This document shows positions 41,001-48,686 of a stretch of DNA of 64,000 nt, one piece after another. The DNA lies in NCBI RefSeq assembly GCF_014502795.1, contig NZ_JACVHF010000006.1, positions 62,001 to 126,000 on the forward strand, read 5' to 3'. The notes beneath the pieces were generated by a model. That model did not search any database. It had not been told where the DNA came from and saw only the letters and a list, made by a program, of their open reading frames with translations. Within the stretch, counting starts at the first letter, position 1. The number at the start of each line of letters is the position of its first letter. The position numbers were made by a program, and so were the translations under genes. This DNA is from Heliobacterium chlorum (GTDB lineage: Bacteria > Bacillota > Desulfitobacteriia > Heliobacteriales > Heliobacteriaceae).

Positions 41001-44000
41001 ACTGCTCCGTCAGGGTTGACAACTCGCACATCGTAGGTGCCCAGTTCACCAGGAGGGGTGAACACCTCAATTGTGTTACTGGTTACCCTATGGGCCGGTT
41101 GTTCGAAGGGACCGAAATAAACTTTTGTATACTCGCCCGGAGTTGTCTGTCTATCACCAGGATCGAGGGCATCTGATGGATCGGCGGGGTGACTGGGAAG
41201 TGGTTTTCCATAGCCCGTATTGGCTTTAAAATCACTGCCAGTAATAGTTACCAGTGTTCCACCCTTAACATCACCTGACGGCGGGGTTACGGCGTTAATT
41301 CCGGGGTGACTAAAGGTATTTTTATATTGGAAGTCAGTATATAAGGCTGAACTCCCGTCATAGGGGTTGACGACGCGAATGGGAATGTTGATACCGACAC
41401 GACTACTGTCATCTTTAAAGGGGTAGATTTCTTTAACCGCGGGTACGATAACTCGAAGTTCTGTGGAACTAGCCCGTATCACTTTGTCAGCGCTTAGTTT
41501 TGTCATGTCGAAATAGACGGTGGCGTCTTCATCGAAGTCTTTACCTTTGATCAGGACTTCAATATTTCCATCCCGAGTCACTCGGTTGGGGATCACGCTG
41601 TCAATTTGCGGGTCGAGATTGGGGTCGCGGATTTCAAATCCGTCTTTAAACTCGGCCGTTTGTCCGTCGGGGTTAGTGATCTCAACGATCGCTTCTGAAG
41701 ATACGCCATTTTTGAAAAAGGGAGAGGGATTTGTCGGAATGCCGAACCGCAAGTCCTTGTCTGAGTACAACTGGATGACATAGTTGTAGTCCACAATATC
41801 ATCGGGTTGTTCGATCTCTTCGAAGGCACTTTTGTCGTTGTCGTAGTAAATTCTAATTTTTGGATACGTGAGTTTTCCGGCGATGACTTCTGACATATAG
41901 TCTTGGCCAACTAACTGTACGATGTTTCCGCCGAATTGAGAGACCCGGGCTGGGTTTACTGCAGTAATCTTCGGCAAACTCTTATAGCGAAATTTGATAT
42001 CTTTCGTTGTGGTTCCGCCATCCTTGTTGATTACCTTAATGCGATAGTTGCCCGGCGTTTGCCAAGCAGGCATGGTCACTTCGAGCCGGCGACTGTCTTT
42101 CAAAACGACGGCAGAAGCGGGCAGTGCTGTTTCTCCAACGTATACAGTGCATCCCTCGTGGAAATCTCGCCCTACGAGGACGGTTTTTACAGGTACGTTT
42201 CTCGGGGTTTTACGAATCCAGCCATTGAATGTATCTGTAGCTACATTTCCCAGATTATCTTGATCTGTCGTCGCATAGTCGTCTTGGTGCCCCGGAAGTT
42301 CGGGATCAAAACTTGAGTCATAAGCTTTTTCCGGAGAAAAAATGCCGAATAATTCCGGGCTACTTTCCCGAGGCAGGTACAGAAAGTTTTTTACCGTTCC
42401 TGTACCGTACCTCGTGACTAGTTTGATGTCGGTATATCCGGGGTTGTTAGCTGGTACGAGTACTTTGATCTTTTTATTTCGGATATTGGGATCTGCTGCA
42501 AGTTCTTCAGCGGAGAAATCTAACTTCTGATAAAGAGTTGGGTCTGCGTCTTTGTCTACATTATAAATCGTTTTTCCCGGTTGATCGCGAAAGTAGACAA
42601 CTGGATAGTTGGGTAGATTCTGGAACGTATTTCGCACGTACTTATCTTGGGTAAGTTTCTGATTGGCATCTTCGATGATTACGATTTTTTCGTTGCCGCC
42701 AGTTAAGGGATCGCCGCCATCTACATATGCCGATTTATCTCCCTCGATTTTTAGATCGTAGGGTTCATTGATAAAGCTGTAAGAACTGTTAGCCGTATAT
42801 GCCAATCCCGCATTGTTTACAATCGTGACCGAACCAAAAAACTTCGGCTTCGCTTTTGTCTCCCATTGTTCGCCTAACTCGGTCGGTAAGCTTACTGCGA
42901 TGGCTTGCAAAGCATCGGAACTGCTATCAGTAAGTCCTGCGAGGGGCATTAGTACTTCATCGTCGAAAACGAGGGGACAATCAACGCCGTCAATCTGAAC
43001 TTTTATAGGTTGACTCGTTAGCACGTTTTTTGTCTTAAAGTTTTTCCCGACGATGATAACTTTGTAACCGGGGTCGCCGAACTGGTCTTTAATGTTGACA
43101 GTATCTAATGTACCCTCTGGCAACATATCTGATGGAATGGTTGCTCCGGTTGTGCCAATGATGCTTAACAGTAAATTCTTCAGATCATCTTTAGTTTTTG
43201 GGACCCATGATGGATCTGTTCCTGTTGAAGAATAAGGGAAAATGTTATAGGTGTTATGAATGACAGGCTCCGTGTTTCCACCGCCGATATGAAAGTTGAG
43301 GGGCCCAAAACTTTGTTGAAACGTCATTTTCACCTTGGTATTCTCTGCGGTTGTTCGTGTAAATTCGGATACGAGGTATGACTTCTGTAAGCCCGATGCT
43401 GCGGGTGTAGAGAAGGTGATCTGTGTATTGGTTACATTCGCTCCGTCTTTATCTATCGGTACTTGTACATTCCCAACAACCACCATATAGCTTGACAATG
43501 TTCCATAGTCGCCGCTAGCTAATTTAAAACCGGAACCGGTTAAGTTCAATGTAGCCGGGTTGGGGGAACCCGCACTCATGTCAATATTGTATTTATCTAC
43601 TTTGGTGACGGTAAAAGGAGCACCGAAGGAAATGGCGTCAGTTGCCGTAGCGCTATTGCCGTTGCTTGGATTATAGATGTGCACAGTATACTTCCCAGTA
43701 GCATTAATGGCAGATGACGGTAAGGGTACTGTTACTAACCCCGTTGCTTCAGTAATAGTTTGGGAAGGAATAGTGTTTGGCCCAATAAAATCGATGACAT
43801 AACCTTTAAGACTTGTTAAATCGGTTTTGATCATTAACATGGGTACTGATTGCCCATCGTATATGTAGGAAATCTCTTGAATGGTAAAGCTGGCAGCTTC
43901 CGCTTTTTGAATCCCTCCCACCCACATCGTAAAGGGGAACATGGTAAGAACCATTACCAATAGCAGAAACGTCGCTATTGCCTTATGAAGTTTTTGCATA

Positions 44001-44014
44001 TGCTGTCTCAACAT
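38051..44014 (-). CDS. Giant secreted IPT/TIG-repeat protein
   Basis: This is a roughly 1987-residue exported protein. The signal peptide ends IQKAEA|ASF. The body contains at least nine IPT/TIG immunoglobulin-like domains, recognised by the repeating V-x-P-x-x-G...G-G-x-x-V-x-I-x-G-x-x-F pattern, for example PPSGDVKGGTLVTITGSDF, PKSGPSIGGTTVVIKGTDF and PASGPVSGGTEVSITGRGF. A fibronectin-III domain follows (VRVTWSPINMAKAYEVEV, KYWFRVRAISSLGPGPYSDA), then a C-terminal beta domain ending ITRAGYYAVFPE. There is no SLH, LPXTG or transmembrane anchor, so it may attach through the SLH proteins encoded just downstream. The ATG at 44014 has a G-run 6 nt upstream; an in-frame ATG five codons later is possible. 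It is the first gene of the surface operon. Confidence 0.9.
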   Translation of the reverse strand: MLRQHMQKLHKAIATFLLLVMVLTMFPFTMWVGGIQKAEAASFTIQEISYIYDGQSVPMLMIKTDLTSLKGYVIDFIGPNTIPSQTITEATGLVTVPLPSSAINATGKYTVHIYNPSNGNSATATDAISFGAPFTVTKVDKYNIDMSAGSPNPATLNLTGSGFKLASGDYGTLSSYMVVVGNVQVPIDKDGANVTNTQITFSTPAASGLQKSYLVSEFTRTTAENTKVKMTFQQSFGPLNFHIGGGNTEPVIHNTYNIFPYSSTGTDPSWVPKTKDDLKNLLLSIIGTTGATIPSDMLPEGTLDTVNIKDQFGDPGYKVIIVGKNFKTKNVLTSQPIKVQIDGVDCPLVFDDEVLMPLAGLTDSSSDALQAIAVSLPTELGEQWETKAKPKFFGSVTIVNNAGLAYTANSSYSFINEPYDLKIEGDKSAYVDGGDPLTGGNEKIVIIEDANQKLTQDKYVRNTFQNLPNYPVVYFRDQPGKTIYNVDKDADPTLYQKLDFSAEELAADPNIRNKKIKVLVPANNPGYTDIKLVTRYGTGTVKNFLYLPRESSPELFGIFSPEKAYDSSFDPELPGHQDDYATTDQDNLGNVATDTFNGWIRKTPRNVPVKTVLVGRDFHEGCTVYVGETALPASAVVLKDSRRLEVTMPAWQTPGNYRIKVINKDGGTTTKDIKFRYKSLPKITAVNPARVSQFGGNIVQLVGQDYMSEVIAGKLTYPKIRIYYDNDKSAFEEIEQPDDIVDYNYVIQLYSDKDLRFGIPTNPSPFFKNGVSSEAIVEITNPDGQTAEFKDGFEIRDPNLDPQIDSVIPNRVTRDGNIEVLIKGKDFDEDATVYFDMTKLSADKVIRASSTELRVIVPAVKEIYPFKDDSSRVGINIPIRVVNPYDGSSALYTDFQYKNTFSHPGINAVTPPSGDVKGGTLVTITGSDFKANTGYGKPLPSHPADPSDALDPGDRQTTPGEYTKVYFGPFEQPAHRVTSNTIEVFTPPGELGTYDVRVVNPDGAVALLKNAYTYKMVDSAPHILSVTPQIGPIQGGTSVTIKASDVRTNAKVYFGGKEATIIQVVATGETDSTNSEPIKLIYVKTPTNSQGWKRVTLTNPDGGTVSTGPKGYYFIPPGSSPTITSITPKSGPSIGGTTVVIKGTDFRKTIKSYPPDLVDIYTEIYGPLGPDEVKTVLPTVTFGGVPVPPEQVFYQDDQTLEVVTPVNKAGAKDVTVTNWDFGSVTVANGFTYIGASPVIESISPCGADINDLPRPSILIAGTDLYNDGTGLIVRFGESTRQPASGPYDVTKTQLGMSDSGVPIPLPDSKPGVETVTYDSTTKRGVYRVTVPNLEGLYNGIDPYSDTNKIKITIYNPDGQEIQWSGRFRLFDNESGPQILSITPDTASAKGGKAVRIKMTNLLIDWNKKQQWPYFVFGGIRVMPNDATGINYPADPNKDLTNEPVRLITPGNSTTDEWEWEVIVPEYPWPNDDDHKNLTQLPVDVMAVDRLWCTSGTADSKFIYTRPAGGLELLSVTPDKSPVEGNITAVITAAINSNSKGFNNNGGMPRVEFGGVEAGVLSLTPTELTVQVPAHEAGKVDISVTNPDGSEGILAQKFTYTKMPLIESIRPASGPVSGGTEVSITGRGFAQGAKVSFGSGQATVKSVSDTEIKLVTPAGPAIPTGENRIPVDVTVTNTDGSAHTYAKGFTYYKDEGQPTEAPLIVAKAINENTVRVTWSPINMAKAYEVEVSEGGRGNFRLYEVIDKDHLQNGQIYVLVKGLSGDTKYWFRVRAISSLGPGPYSDAVSADTGSNNGWKGFEQPDNEAVTIPGGAKLVIHKGPPEKYYDLRTGTMGSAAKKAIAFSPDAQGFSSPVLLDSGDWKVLIPPLALRYNSNPLTDAYATVFVTPVTGREKEQVLMANRYKRPISPIYEFKLTFDKDSQSSTPAVYAQAVTLTLNYQATVPTQRAAMYYYDGMNRAWTKVDGYTDNVAVSAAITRAGYYAVFPE

Positions 44015-44190
44015 CAATACCCCCCCGGACAACCGGCACAGTTTTCGTTATCTTTATTTTCGAAGATTTTCTATGGTATCTTAAAAAGATTTATCGAGGA
44101 TTAGTAAGAATCCTTCTATGAAAAGCTCTATTATCCTCCTGTTTTTGTTTCTTCCGCTATAGTTAACAGTTTACAAAAAAAGTGGCTAAG

Positions 44191-44211
44191 CGTGACCCCT
44201 ACTGGGTCACG
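44191..44211. terminator. Hairpin between flhP and the TIG operon
   Basis: Perfect stem CGTGACCC/GGGTCACG with a 5-nt loop. On the plus strand it is followed by TTTTTAG; on the minus strand a T7 run comes 9 nt later. No plus-strand gene ends here, so it may back up the terminator at 44236-44264 or stop antisense transcription. Confidence 0.5.
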
Positions 44212-44231
44212 TTTTTAGATTTCAGATAAGT

Positions 44232-44264
44232 AAAAGCCACTGCTGTCTCGGTGGCAGCAGTGGC
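44232..44264 (-). terminator. Terminator after flhP
   Basis: Perfect 10-bp inverted repeat GCCACTGCTG/CAGCAGTGGC with a 9-nt loop, followed by TTTTAC on the minus strand, 12 nt past the flhP stop. Confidence 0.7.
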
Positions 44265-44275
44265 AACGCTCGACA

Positions 44276-45049
44276 TTACCGTTTTAAATTGTTCGCCTGC
44301 CCTAGCATTTCATCGGAGGTTTGGATTGATTTGGTGTTAACCTCGTAGGCCCGCTGAGCCGCGATGAGGGCTACCATTTCTTCGACAACCTGAACGTTTG
44401 ACGATTCCAGGTAGCGCTGAGCAATGGTGCCTCTTCCTTCTTCTCCTGGGATTCCTTCGATCGCGTCGCCTGATGCGGCAGTTTGGGTAAGCAGGTTCCG
44501 ACCCTCGCGGTTCAAACCAGCCGCGTTCGTAAAGGTATAAATCTGGAGTTGCCCCAGCTCTTCTCGAGTTCCTTCGGCGTTCTGATAGGTGATTCGTCCA
44601 TCAGAATTAATATCGATGTTCGTCGCCCCTTCAGGGAACGGGTCTATACCGTCGAGGCGATATCCGTCCGCATTGGTCATATAGCCTTCACTATCAATTT
44701 TGAAGCTGCCATCCCGGGTATAAAAGGGCCGATCGGCATTCGTTGGGTTCGTCAGACGAAAATACCCTTCCCCCATGATGGCCATATCGCTTGGGTTCTC
44801 TGTCTGAATCATGTTTCCGTTGGTTGCAATCGTAGTGATGGAACTAGGACGGACACCGGATCCGACGAGCATCCCTGTCGGCACTTCTGCCGTCGCCGCA
44901 CGCAGGTTGGTATATAAGAGATCCTGAAATTCAGCACGGTTCTTTTTGTATCCGTATGTATTTACGTTGGCCAGGTTGTTGGCGATGGTGTCCATATTCA
45001 GCTGTTGGGCCTTCATCCCCGTGGCTGCTGAGTACATGGCTCGAATCAC
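44276..45049 (-). CDS. flhP: Flagellar distal-rod/hook-basal body protein (FlgG/FlhP family)
   Basis: This 257-residue axial protein of the flagellar rod is exported by the flagellar type III system. The N-terminus MIRAMYSAATGMKAQQLNMDTI, with ANNLANVNTYGYKKNRAEF after it, is the conserved rod/hook D0 helix. The central part has FYTRDGSFKIDSEGYMTNADGYRL. The C-terminus VEEMVALIAAQRAYEVNTKSIQ is the matching coiled-coil half. Length is right for FlgG. In Bacillus subtilis flhO and flhP are paired rod genes next to mbl, the same order as here, so I use that symbol although flgG is an equal possibility by sequence. It lies 92 nt after flhO. Confidence 0.88.
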   Translation of the reverse strand: MIRAMYSAATGMKAQQLNMDTIANNLANVNTYGYKKNRAEFQDLLYTNLRAATAEVPTGMLVGSGVRPSSITTIATNGNMIQTENPSDMAIMGEGYFRLTNPTNADRPFYTRDGSFKIDSEGYMTNADGYRLDGIDPFPEGATNIDINSDGRITYQNAEGTREELGQLQIYTFTNAAGLNREGRNLLTQTAASGDAIEGIPGEEGRGTIAQRYLESSNVQVVEEMVALIAAQRAYEVNTKSIQTSDEMLGQANNLKR

Positions 45050-45141
45050 GATGGTTCACCTCTCTGATTCGTTATAGAGTTCCACTTAGTTCGTTTACAG
45101 TTCGCAAGGTTCTATCTCTACATTTACTACCGTTATCTCAA

Positions 45142-45948
45142 TTATGCTCTTCCTAATTCCCCGCAAGCTTTATCCAAGGTCCCATCCTGGGCTTGGATGG
45201 CTTTTTGGTTCGCCTCGTAGGCACGAGCGGCACTAATCATCTGGACCATTTCTTGAACTACGTTGACATTGGCCAGTTCAAGACTGCCTGATTTCACTTC
45301 CGTTTCTCCGGCAGTCATCTCCCGAAGTGTTCCGTTGCCTTGCTGTTGACCCGATAAACGAAAGAGGCTGTCACCTTGTTTCTCAAGAATCGGCTCCTGT
45401 CCGGCCACTGGTTCGTCAAAACCCATGATGCGCAACTGGTCTAGTTCTTGGTCGCCGTTAAAAATGCGGCCATTCGCATCAACGTGAATTTTCGCATTAG
45501 CCGGGACAACGATGGGACCCTTTTGCCCAAGAAGCTGATAGCCGTCGGGGGATACTACGGTTCCGTCGGCTCGGACTGAAAATTGACCGTTACGGGTGTA
45601 GCGCTCCCCATCGGGTGTATTGACGACAAAATATCCTTTACCGTTGAGAGCCAAGTCGGTAGGATTATCGGTCACTCGTACCCCTGAATAGGAGAAGTCT
45701 GTCATAATCCCGTCCGGGGTAGCCCCTGTGCCGAGCCGGCCGATGACCGGATTTTTTTCCGTCTGACCCGGTTCAGGGGGGCTGAAGTCGGCCATCCGCC
45801 GAATGAGCATTTCCGGAAAAGCACGGAAGACGGCCATATCTTTTTTGTAGGAGGGAGTATTGACGTTAGCGAGGTTGTTCGCGATTACGTCCTGGTTCGT
45901 CTGCTGGACGAGCATTCCCGACGCTGATGTGTATAAGCCACGAATCAT
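45142..45948 (-). CDS. flhO: Flagellar rod/hook-basal body protein (FlgF/FlgG/FlhO family)
   Basis: This 268-residue flagellar axial protein has the N-terminal helix MIRGLYTSASGMLVQQTNQD, with VIANNLANVNTPSYKKDMAVF after it, central YTRNGQFSVRADGTVVSPDGYQLLGQ, and C-terminal NVVQEMVQMISAARAYEANQKAIQ. I set the start at the ATG at 45948 because family members begin MIRGLY; GGAGGTG lies 12 nt upstream, slightly far, and an in-frame GTG within it (45963) is an alternative. A sigma-D-like promoter lies about 130 nt upstream. It forms an operon with flhP. Confidence 0.87.
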   Translation of the reverse strand: MIRGLYTSASGMLVQQTNQDVIANNLANVNTPSYKKDMAVFRAFPEMLIRRMADFSPPEPGQTEKNPVIGRLGTGATPDGIMTDFSYSGVRVTDNPTDLALNGKGYFVVNTPDGERYTRNGQFSVRADGTVVSPDGYQLLGQKGPIVVPANAKIHVDANGRIFNGDQELDQLRIMGFDEPVAGQEPILEKQGDSLFRLSGQQQGNGTLREMTAGETEVKSGSLELANVNVVQEMVQMISAARAYEANQKAIQAQDGTLDKACGELGRA

Positions 45949-46078
45949 TGAGGGATGATTCACCTCCGTATTTGCCCTTGTACGTCTGGTCCAATGATTT
46001 GATCTATCGAATGGATTCAGGCTCAAGAATCACAATCTGCAAAACAGTATGTATAGCGACATGTAGTCACGTCTTATT

Positions 46079-46106
46079 ATATCGTCAAACGCAGCCAAAA
46101 TCTTTA
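46079..46106 (-). promoter_or_regulatory. Sigma-D/sigma-28-like flagellar promoter for flhO-flhP
   Basis: On the minus strand TAAA (46106-46103), a 16-nt spacer and GACGATAT (46086-46079) match the flagellar consensus TAAA-N15/16-GCCGATAT at 11 of 12 bases. It lies between the galU terminator and flhO and would give a leader of about 125 nt. The same region also holds a TATAAT word. Confidence 0.7.
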
Positions 46107-46129
46107 GGGAAAAAGTCCTTTCATTTGTA

Positions 46130-46161
46130 AAAAATAAAAAAACCGGGGGTTTAACCCCGGC
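46130..46161 (-). terminator. Rho-independent terminator of galU
   Basis: On the minus strand GCCGGGGTTAAACCCCCGG is followed by TTTTTTTATTTT. The galU stop codon (46153-46151) lies in the loop. Confidence 0.88.
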
Positions 46162-47038
46162 GTTGTAAGACCTCTTTGAGATAGGTAAGAAACTCTTCGG
46201 CCAAATCGTCCCGGCGCAGCGCAAAATCCACTGTCGCTTTCAGATAGCCGAGACGATCCCCTACATCATATCGAGTGCCCTCGAAAATGTAAGCGTAGAG
46301 GCCGCGCTTGAGTTGTGAGTGCAAGCCGTAGAGCGCATCGGTCAGTTGAATTTCGCCGCCCTTACCGGGAGCCTGGTTTTCCAAGATATCGAAGACGTCC
46401 GGTTCAATGACGTACCGGCCCATCACCGCTAGATCAGAAGGTGCACGCTCAGGATCGGGCTTTTCCACGATGGAGTTGAGCTTCCACGTGTTTGGCGCTA
46501 TTTCCGCTTCGAGGGAGACGATGCCGTAGCGGCGGCTCTGTTCTCTGGGGACCGGTTGCACGCCGACGACGGTTCCTTTCACCTGGTGGTAGGCGTCGAT
46601 CAGTTGTCCGATACAAGGTTTATTGGCGTGAATCACATCATCGCCCAAGAGGACGGCAAAGGGTTCATCGCCGATAAAGGAACGAGCGCAGTTGATGGCG
46701 TGTCCGAGCCCAAGCGGTTCTTTTTGCCGTACATAATGGATATCGGCCAAGCTGCCGATCTGGCGGACCGTATCGAGCAGTTCCCACTTTTGTCGGTCTT
46801 CCAGAAAAACTTCCAACTCAACGGAACGGTCAAAGTGATCTTCGATGGCCCGTTTATTCCGCCCGGTGACGATCAGGATATCTTCGATGCCAGCCGAAAT
46901 GGCCTCTTCGATGATGAATTGGATCGTCGGCTTATCAATGATGGGCAGCATCTCTTTCGGCTGCGCCTTTGTCGCGGGAAGAAACCGCGTCCCCAGCCCA
47001 GCGGCCGGGATAATGGCTTTTCGAACCTTTTTCCGCAA
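46151..47038 (-). CDS. galU: UTP-glucose-1-phosphate uridylyltransferase GalU
   Basis: This 295-residue nucleotidyltransferase makes UDP-glucose from UTP and glucose-1-phosphate, supplying glucosylation of surface glycans and glycolipids. The N-terminal signature IIPAAGLGTRFLPATKAQPKEMLPI holds the nucleotide-binding glycine loop and the Lys of the PKEMLP motif. VLLGDDVI carries the metal-binding Asp, and IVEKPDPERAPSDLAVMGRYV follows. Length is typical of GalU/GtaB. The start is a TTG at 47038 with AGGAAG about 11 nt upstream; no better start is visible. It sits between mbl and flhO, a place where Bacillus has no such gene. Confidence 0.93.
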   Translation of the reverse strand: MRKKVRKAIIPAAGLGTRFLPATKAQPKEMLPIIDKPTIQFIIEEAISAGIEDILIVTGRNKRAIEDHFDRSVELEVFLEDRQKWELLDTVRQIGSLADIHYVRQKEPLGLGHAINCARSFIGDEPFAVLLGDDVIHANKPCIGQLIDAYHQVKGTVVGVQPVPREQSRRYGIVSLEAEIAPNTWKLNSIVEKPDPERAPSDLAVMGRYVIEPDVFDILENQAPGKGGEIQLTDALYGLHSQLKRGLYAYIFEGTRYDVGDRLGYLKATVDFALRRDDLAEEFLTYLKEVLQRRG

Positions 47039-47145
47039 TACAAACCCACTTCCTCTAGAGCCCCGTCGGAGATGGTGCGCTTTTACAAAGCCTCTCCGAT
47101 GGCACAGTTTACTCTATTGTTTTATGGTTTGTACTGGATTATGTG

Positions 47146-48174
47146 CTACATCACTTTTTTCGATAGGATCGTGTTCTTTTGCAGGTAGTTAAGCATGCCT
47201 AATGCCAGGCCTGTCCCTAATGCGACGCAGGAGATGGCATCGTCCGCTACATGTACCGGCAGCCGGGTTTCTTTGGAGATGAGTGTATCTAGTCCGTTGA
47301 GCAAGGATCCGCCGCCGGTCATGACGATGCCTTTGTTCATGATGTCGGCCGACAGCTCCGGTGGAGTCCGTTCGAGGACCTCTTTGACGCCGCTGACGAC
47401 GGCTTCGATGTTTTCCTGCATGGCCCGGTATGTTTCCATCGTCGATACCCGGACGGTTTTCGGTAAGCCGCTGACAAGGTCCCGTCCACGGATCTCGGCG
47501 TATTCTTCGCCTTTTCGTCCTTGCGGGTAGGCGGTGCCAATTTTGATCTTCAGTTCTTCTGCAGTCCGCTCACCGATCATGAGGGAGTGTTCTTTCCGGA
47601 TGTAACGGACGATGGCTTCATCGAACTTGTCCCCACCAACGCGGAGCGATTTGGAGCAGACGATGCCGCCCAGCGAGAGGACAGCGATGTCGGTGGTGCC
47701 GCCGCCGATGTCCACGACCATCGAGCCGGAGGCTTCCGAGATGTCCAGGCCGGCCCCTAACGCCGCTGCTAGGGGTTCTTCGATGAGATAAGCCTGCCGC
47801 GCACCGGCTTGCAGTGCCGCTTGCCGTACGGCCCGCTCTTCGACGCCAGTTACGCCGGAGGGGATGCAGACCATCACCCGCGGTTTAAAAAAGAAAGACT
47901 TGCCGCACGCTTTCGTGATGAAATAGCGCAGCATCCGTTCGGTTACGTCATAGTCGGCGATGACTCCGTCCCGCAGGGGCCGGATGGCGACGATATTGCC
48001 CGGTGTCCGGCCGAGCATCCGCCGTGCTTCTTCCCCGACGGCAATGATGGAACCTGTATCCTTGTTGATGGCCACCACTGATGGCTCCATGAGCACGATG
48101 CCTTTTCCCTTTACAAAAACCAGCACGCTGGCTGTTCCCAAATCAATCCCAATATCCACGTTTAACCCAAACAC
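47146..48174 (-). CDS. mbl: MreB/Mbl-family bacterial actin
   Basis: This 342-residue cytoskeletal ATPase polymerises under the membrane and guides cell-wall synthesis in rods. Actin-fold motifs: phosphate 1 DIGIDLGTASVLVFV, connect/phosphate 2 VDIGGGTTDIAVLS, and the adenosine motif IVMTGGGSLLNGLD. Other MreB blocks are RPLRDGVIADYDVTERML and CIPSGVTGVEERAVRQAA. The GTG at 48174 has AGGGGGA about 8 nt upstream. Position next to spoIIID, upstream of flhO-flhP, matches mbl of Bacillus, so I use that symbol; sequence alone would not separate Mbl from MreB or MreBH. Confidence 0.92.
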   Translation of the reverse strand: MFGLNVDIGIDLGTASVLVFVKGKGIVLMEPSVVAINKDTGSIIAVGEEARRMLGRTPGNIVAIRPLRDGVIADYDVTERMLRYFITKACGKSFFFKPRVMVCIPSGVTGVEERAVRQAALQAGARQAYLIEEPLAAALGAGLDISEASGSMVVDIGGGTTDIAVLSLGGIVCSKSLRVGGDKFDEAIVRYIRKEHSLMIGERTAEELKIKIGTAYPQGRKGEEYAEIRGRDLVSGLPKTVRVSTMETYRAMQENIEAVVSGVKEVLERTPPELSADIMNKGIVMTGGGSLLNGLDTLISKETRLPVHVADDAISCVALGTGLALGMLNYLQKNTILSKKVM

Positions 48175-48307
48175 GCGCCGTCCCCCTAGTCTGCGACAAA
48201 ATTTCGAGTTTCTATGTCAAATACAGTATACCCTGTCGAATACATGCAGCCAAGGGGAACTGGGAATGAAATTTTTGCGACAAGCACAATTGGCGCGATG
48301 AGGTTGC

Positions 48308-48559
48308 CTACAGCGCTTCTTGATACTTTTTTCGCGTAGCTTCCCCACCCCGGATATGCCGTTCTGCCTTGTTTTGTTCTAGGACGTTTTTGATTTCCTC
48401 GGCCAGTTCCGGATTGATGGACGGGAGGCGTTCGGTTACATCCTTGTGGATGGTGCTCTTGCTGACTCCAAAGACGGTTGCCGTTTGGCGTACTGTAGAG
48501 GCGGTATCCAATATGTACTGAGATACCTCCATCACTCGTTTGCGGATGTATTCCTGCAT
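48308..48559 (-). CDS. spoIIID: Sporulation transcription factor SpoIIID
   Basis: This 83-residue DNA-binding regulator of mother-cell genes works together with sigma-E. The sequence opens MQEYIRKRVMEVSQYILDTA and contains the helix-turn-helix TVRQTATVFGVSKSTIHKDV followed by the basic tail of the family. Length and sequence fit SpoIIID closely. Its place between spoIID and mbl is conserved in spore formers. Confidence 0.95.
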   Translation of the reverse strand: MQEYIRKRVMEVSQYILDTASTVRQTATVFGVSKSTIHKDVTERLPSINPELAEEIKNVLEQNKAERHIRGGEATRKKYQEAL

Positions 48560-48686
48560 GCCCGGCCCTCCCTCACCTGAAGTCAGTTAGATTATATGAG
48601 GGAGGGAGGAAAAAAGAACGACGAGGGGCGCCGAAGCTAGGCGGTAAAATCCGGTCATATTCGGGAATTGTTGCCGTATTCGAAGG

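Noticed and set aside
47050-47110. Inverted repeat TCGGAGA/TCTCCGA between mbl and galU as a terminator
   Set aside because: The loop is long and no T-run follows on the minus strand.
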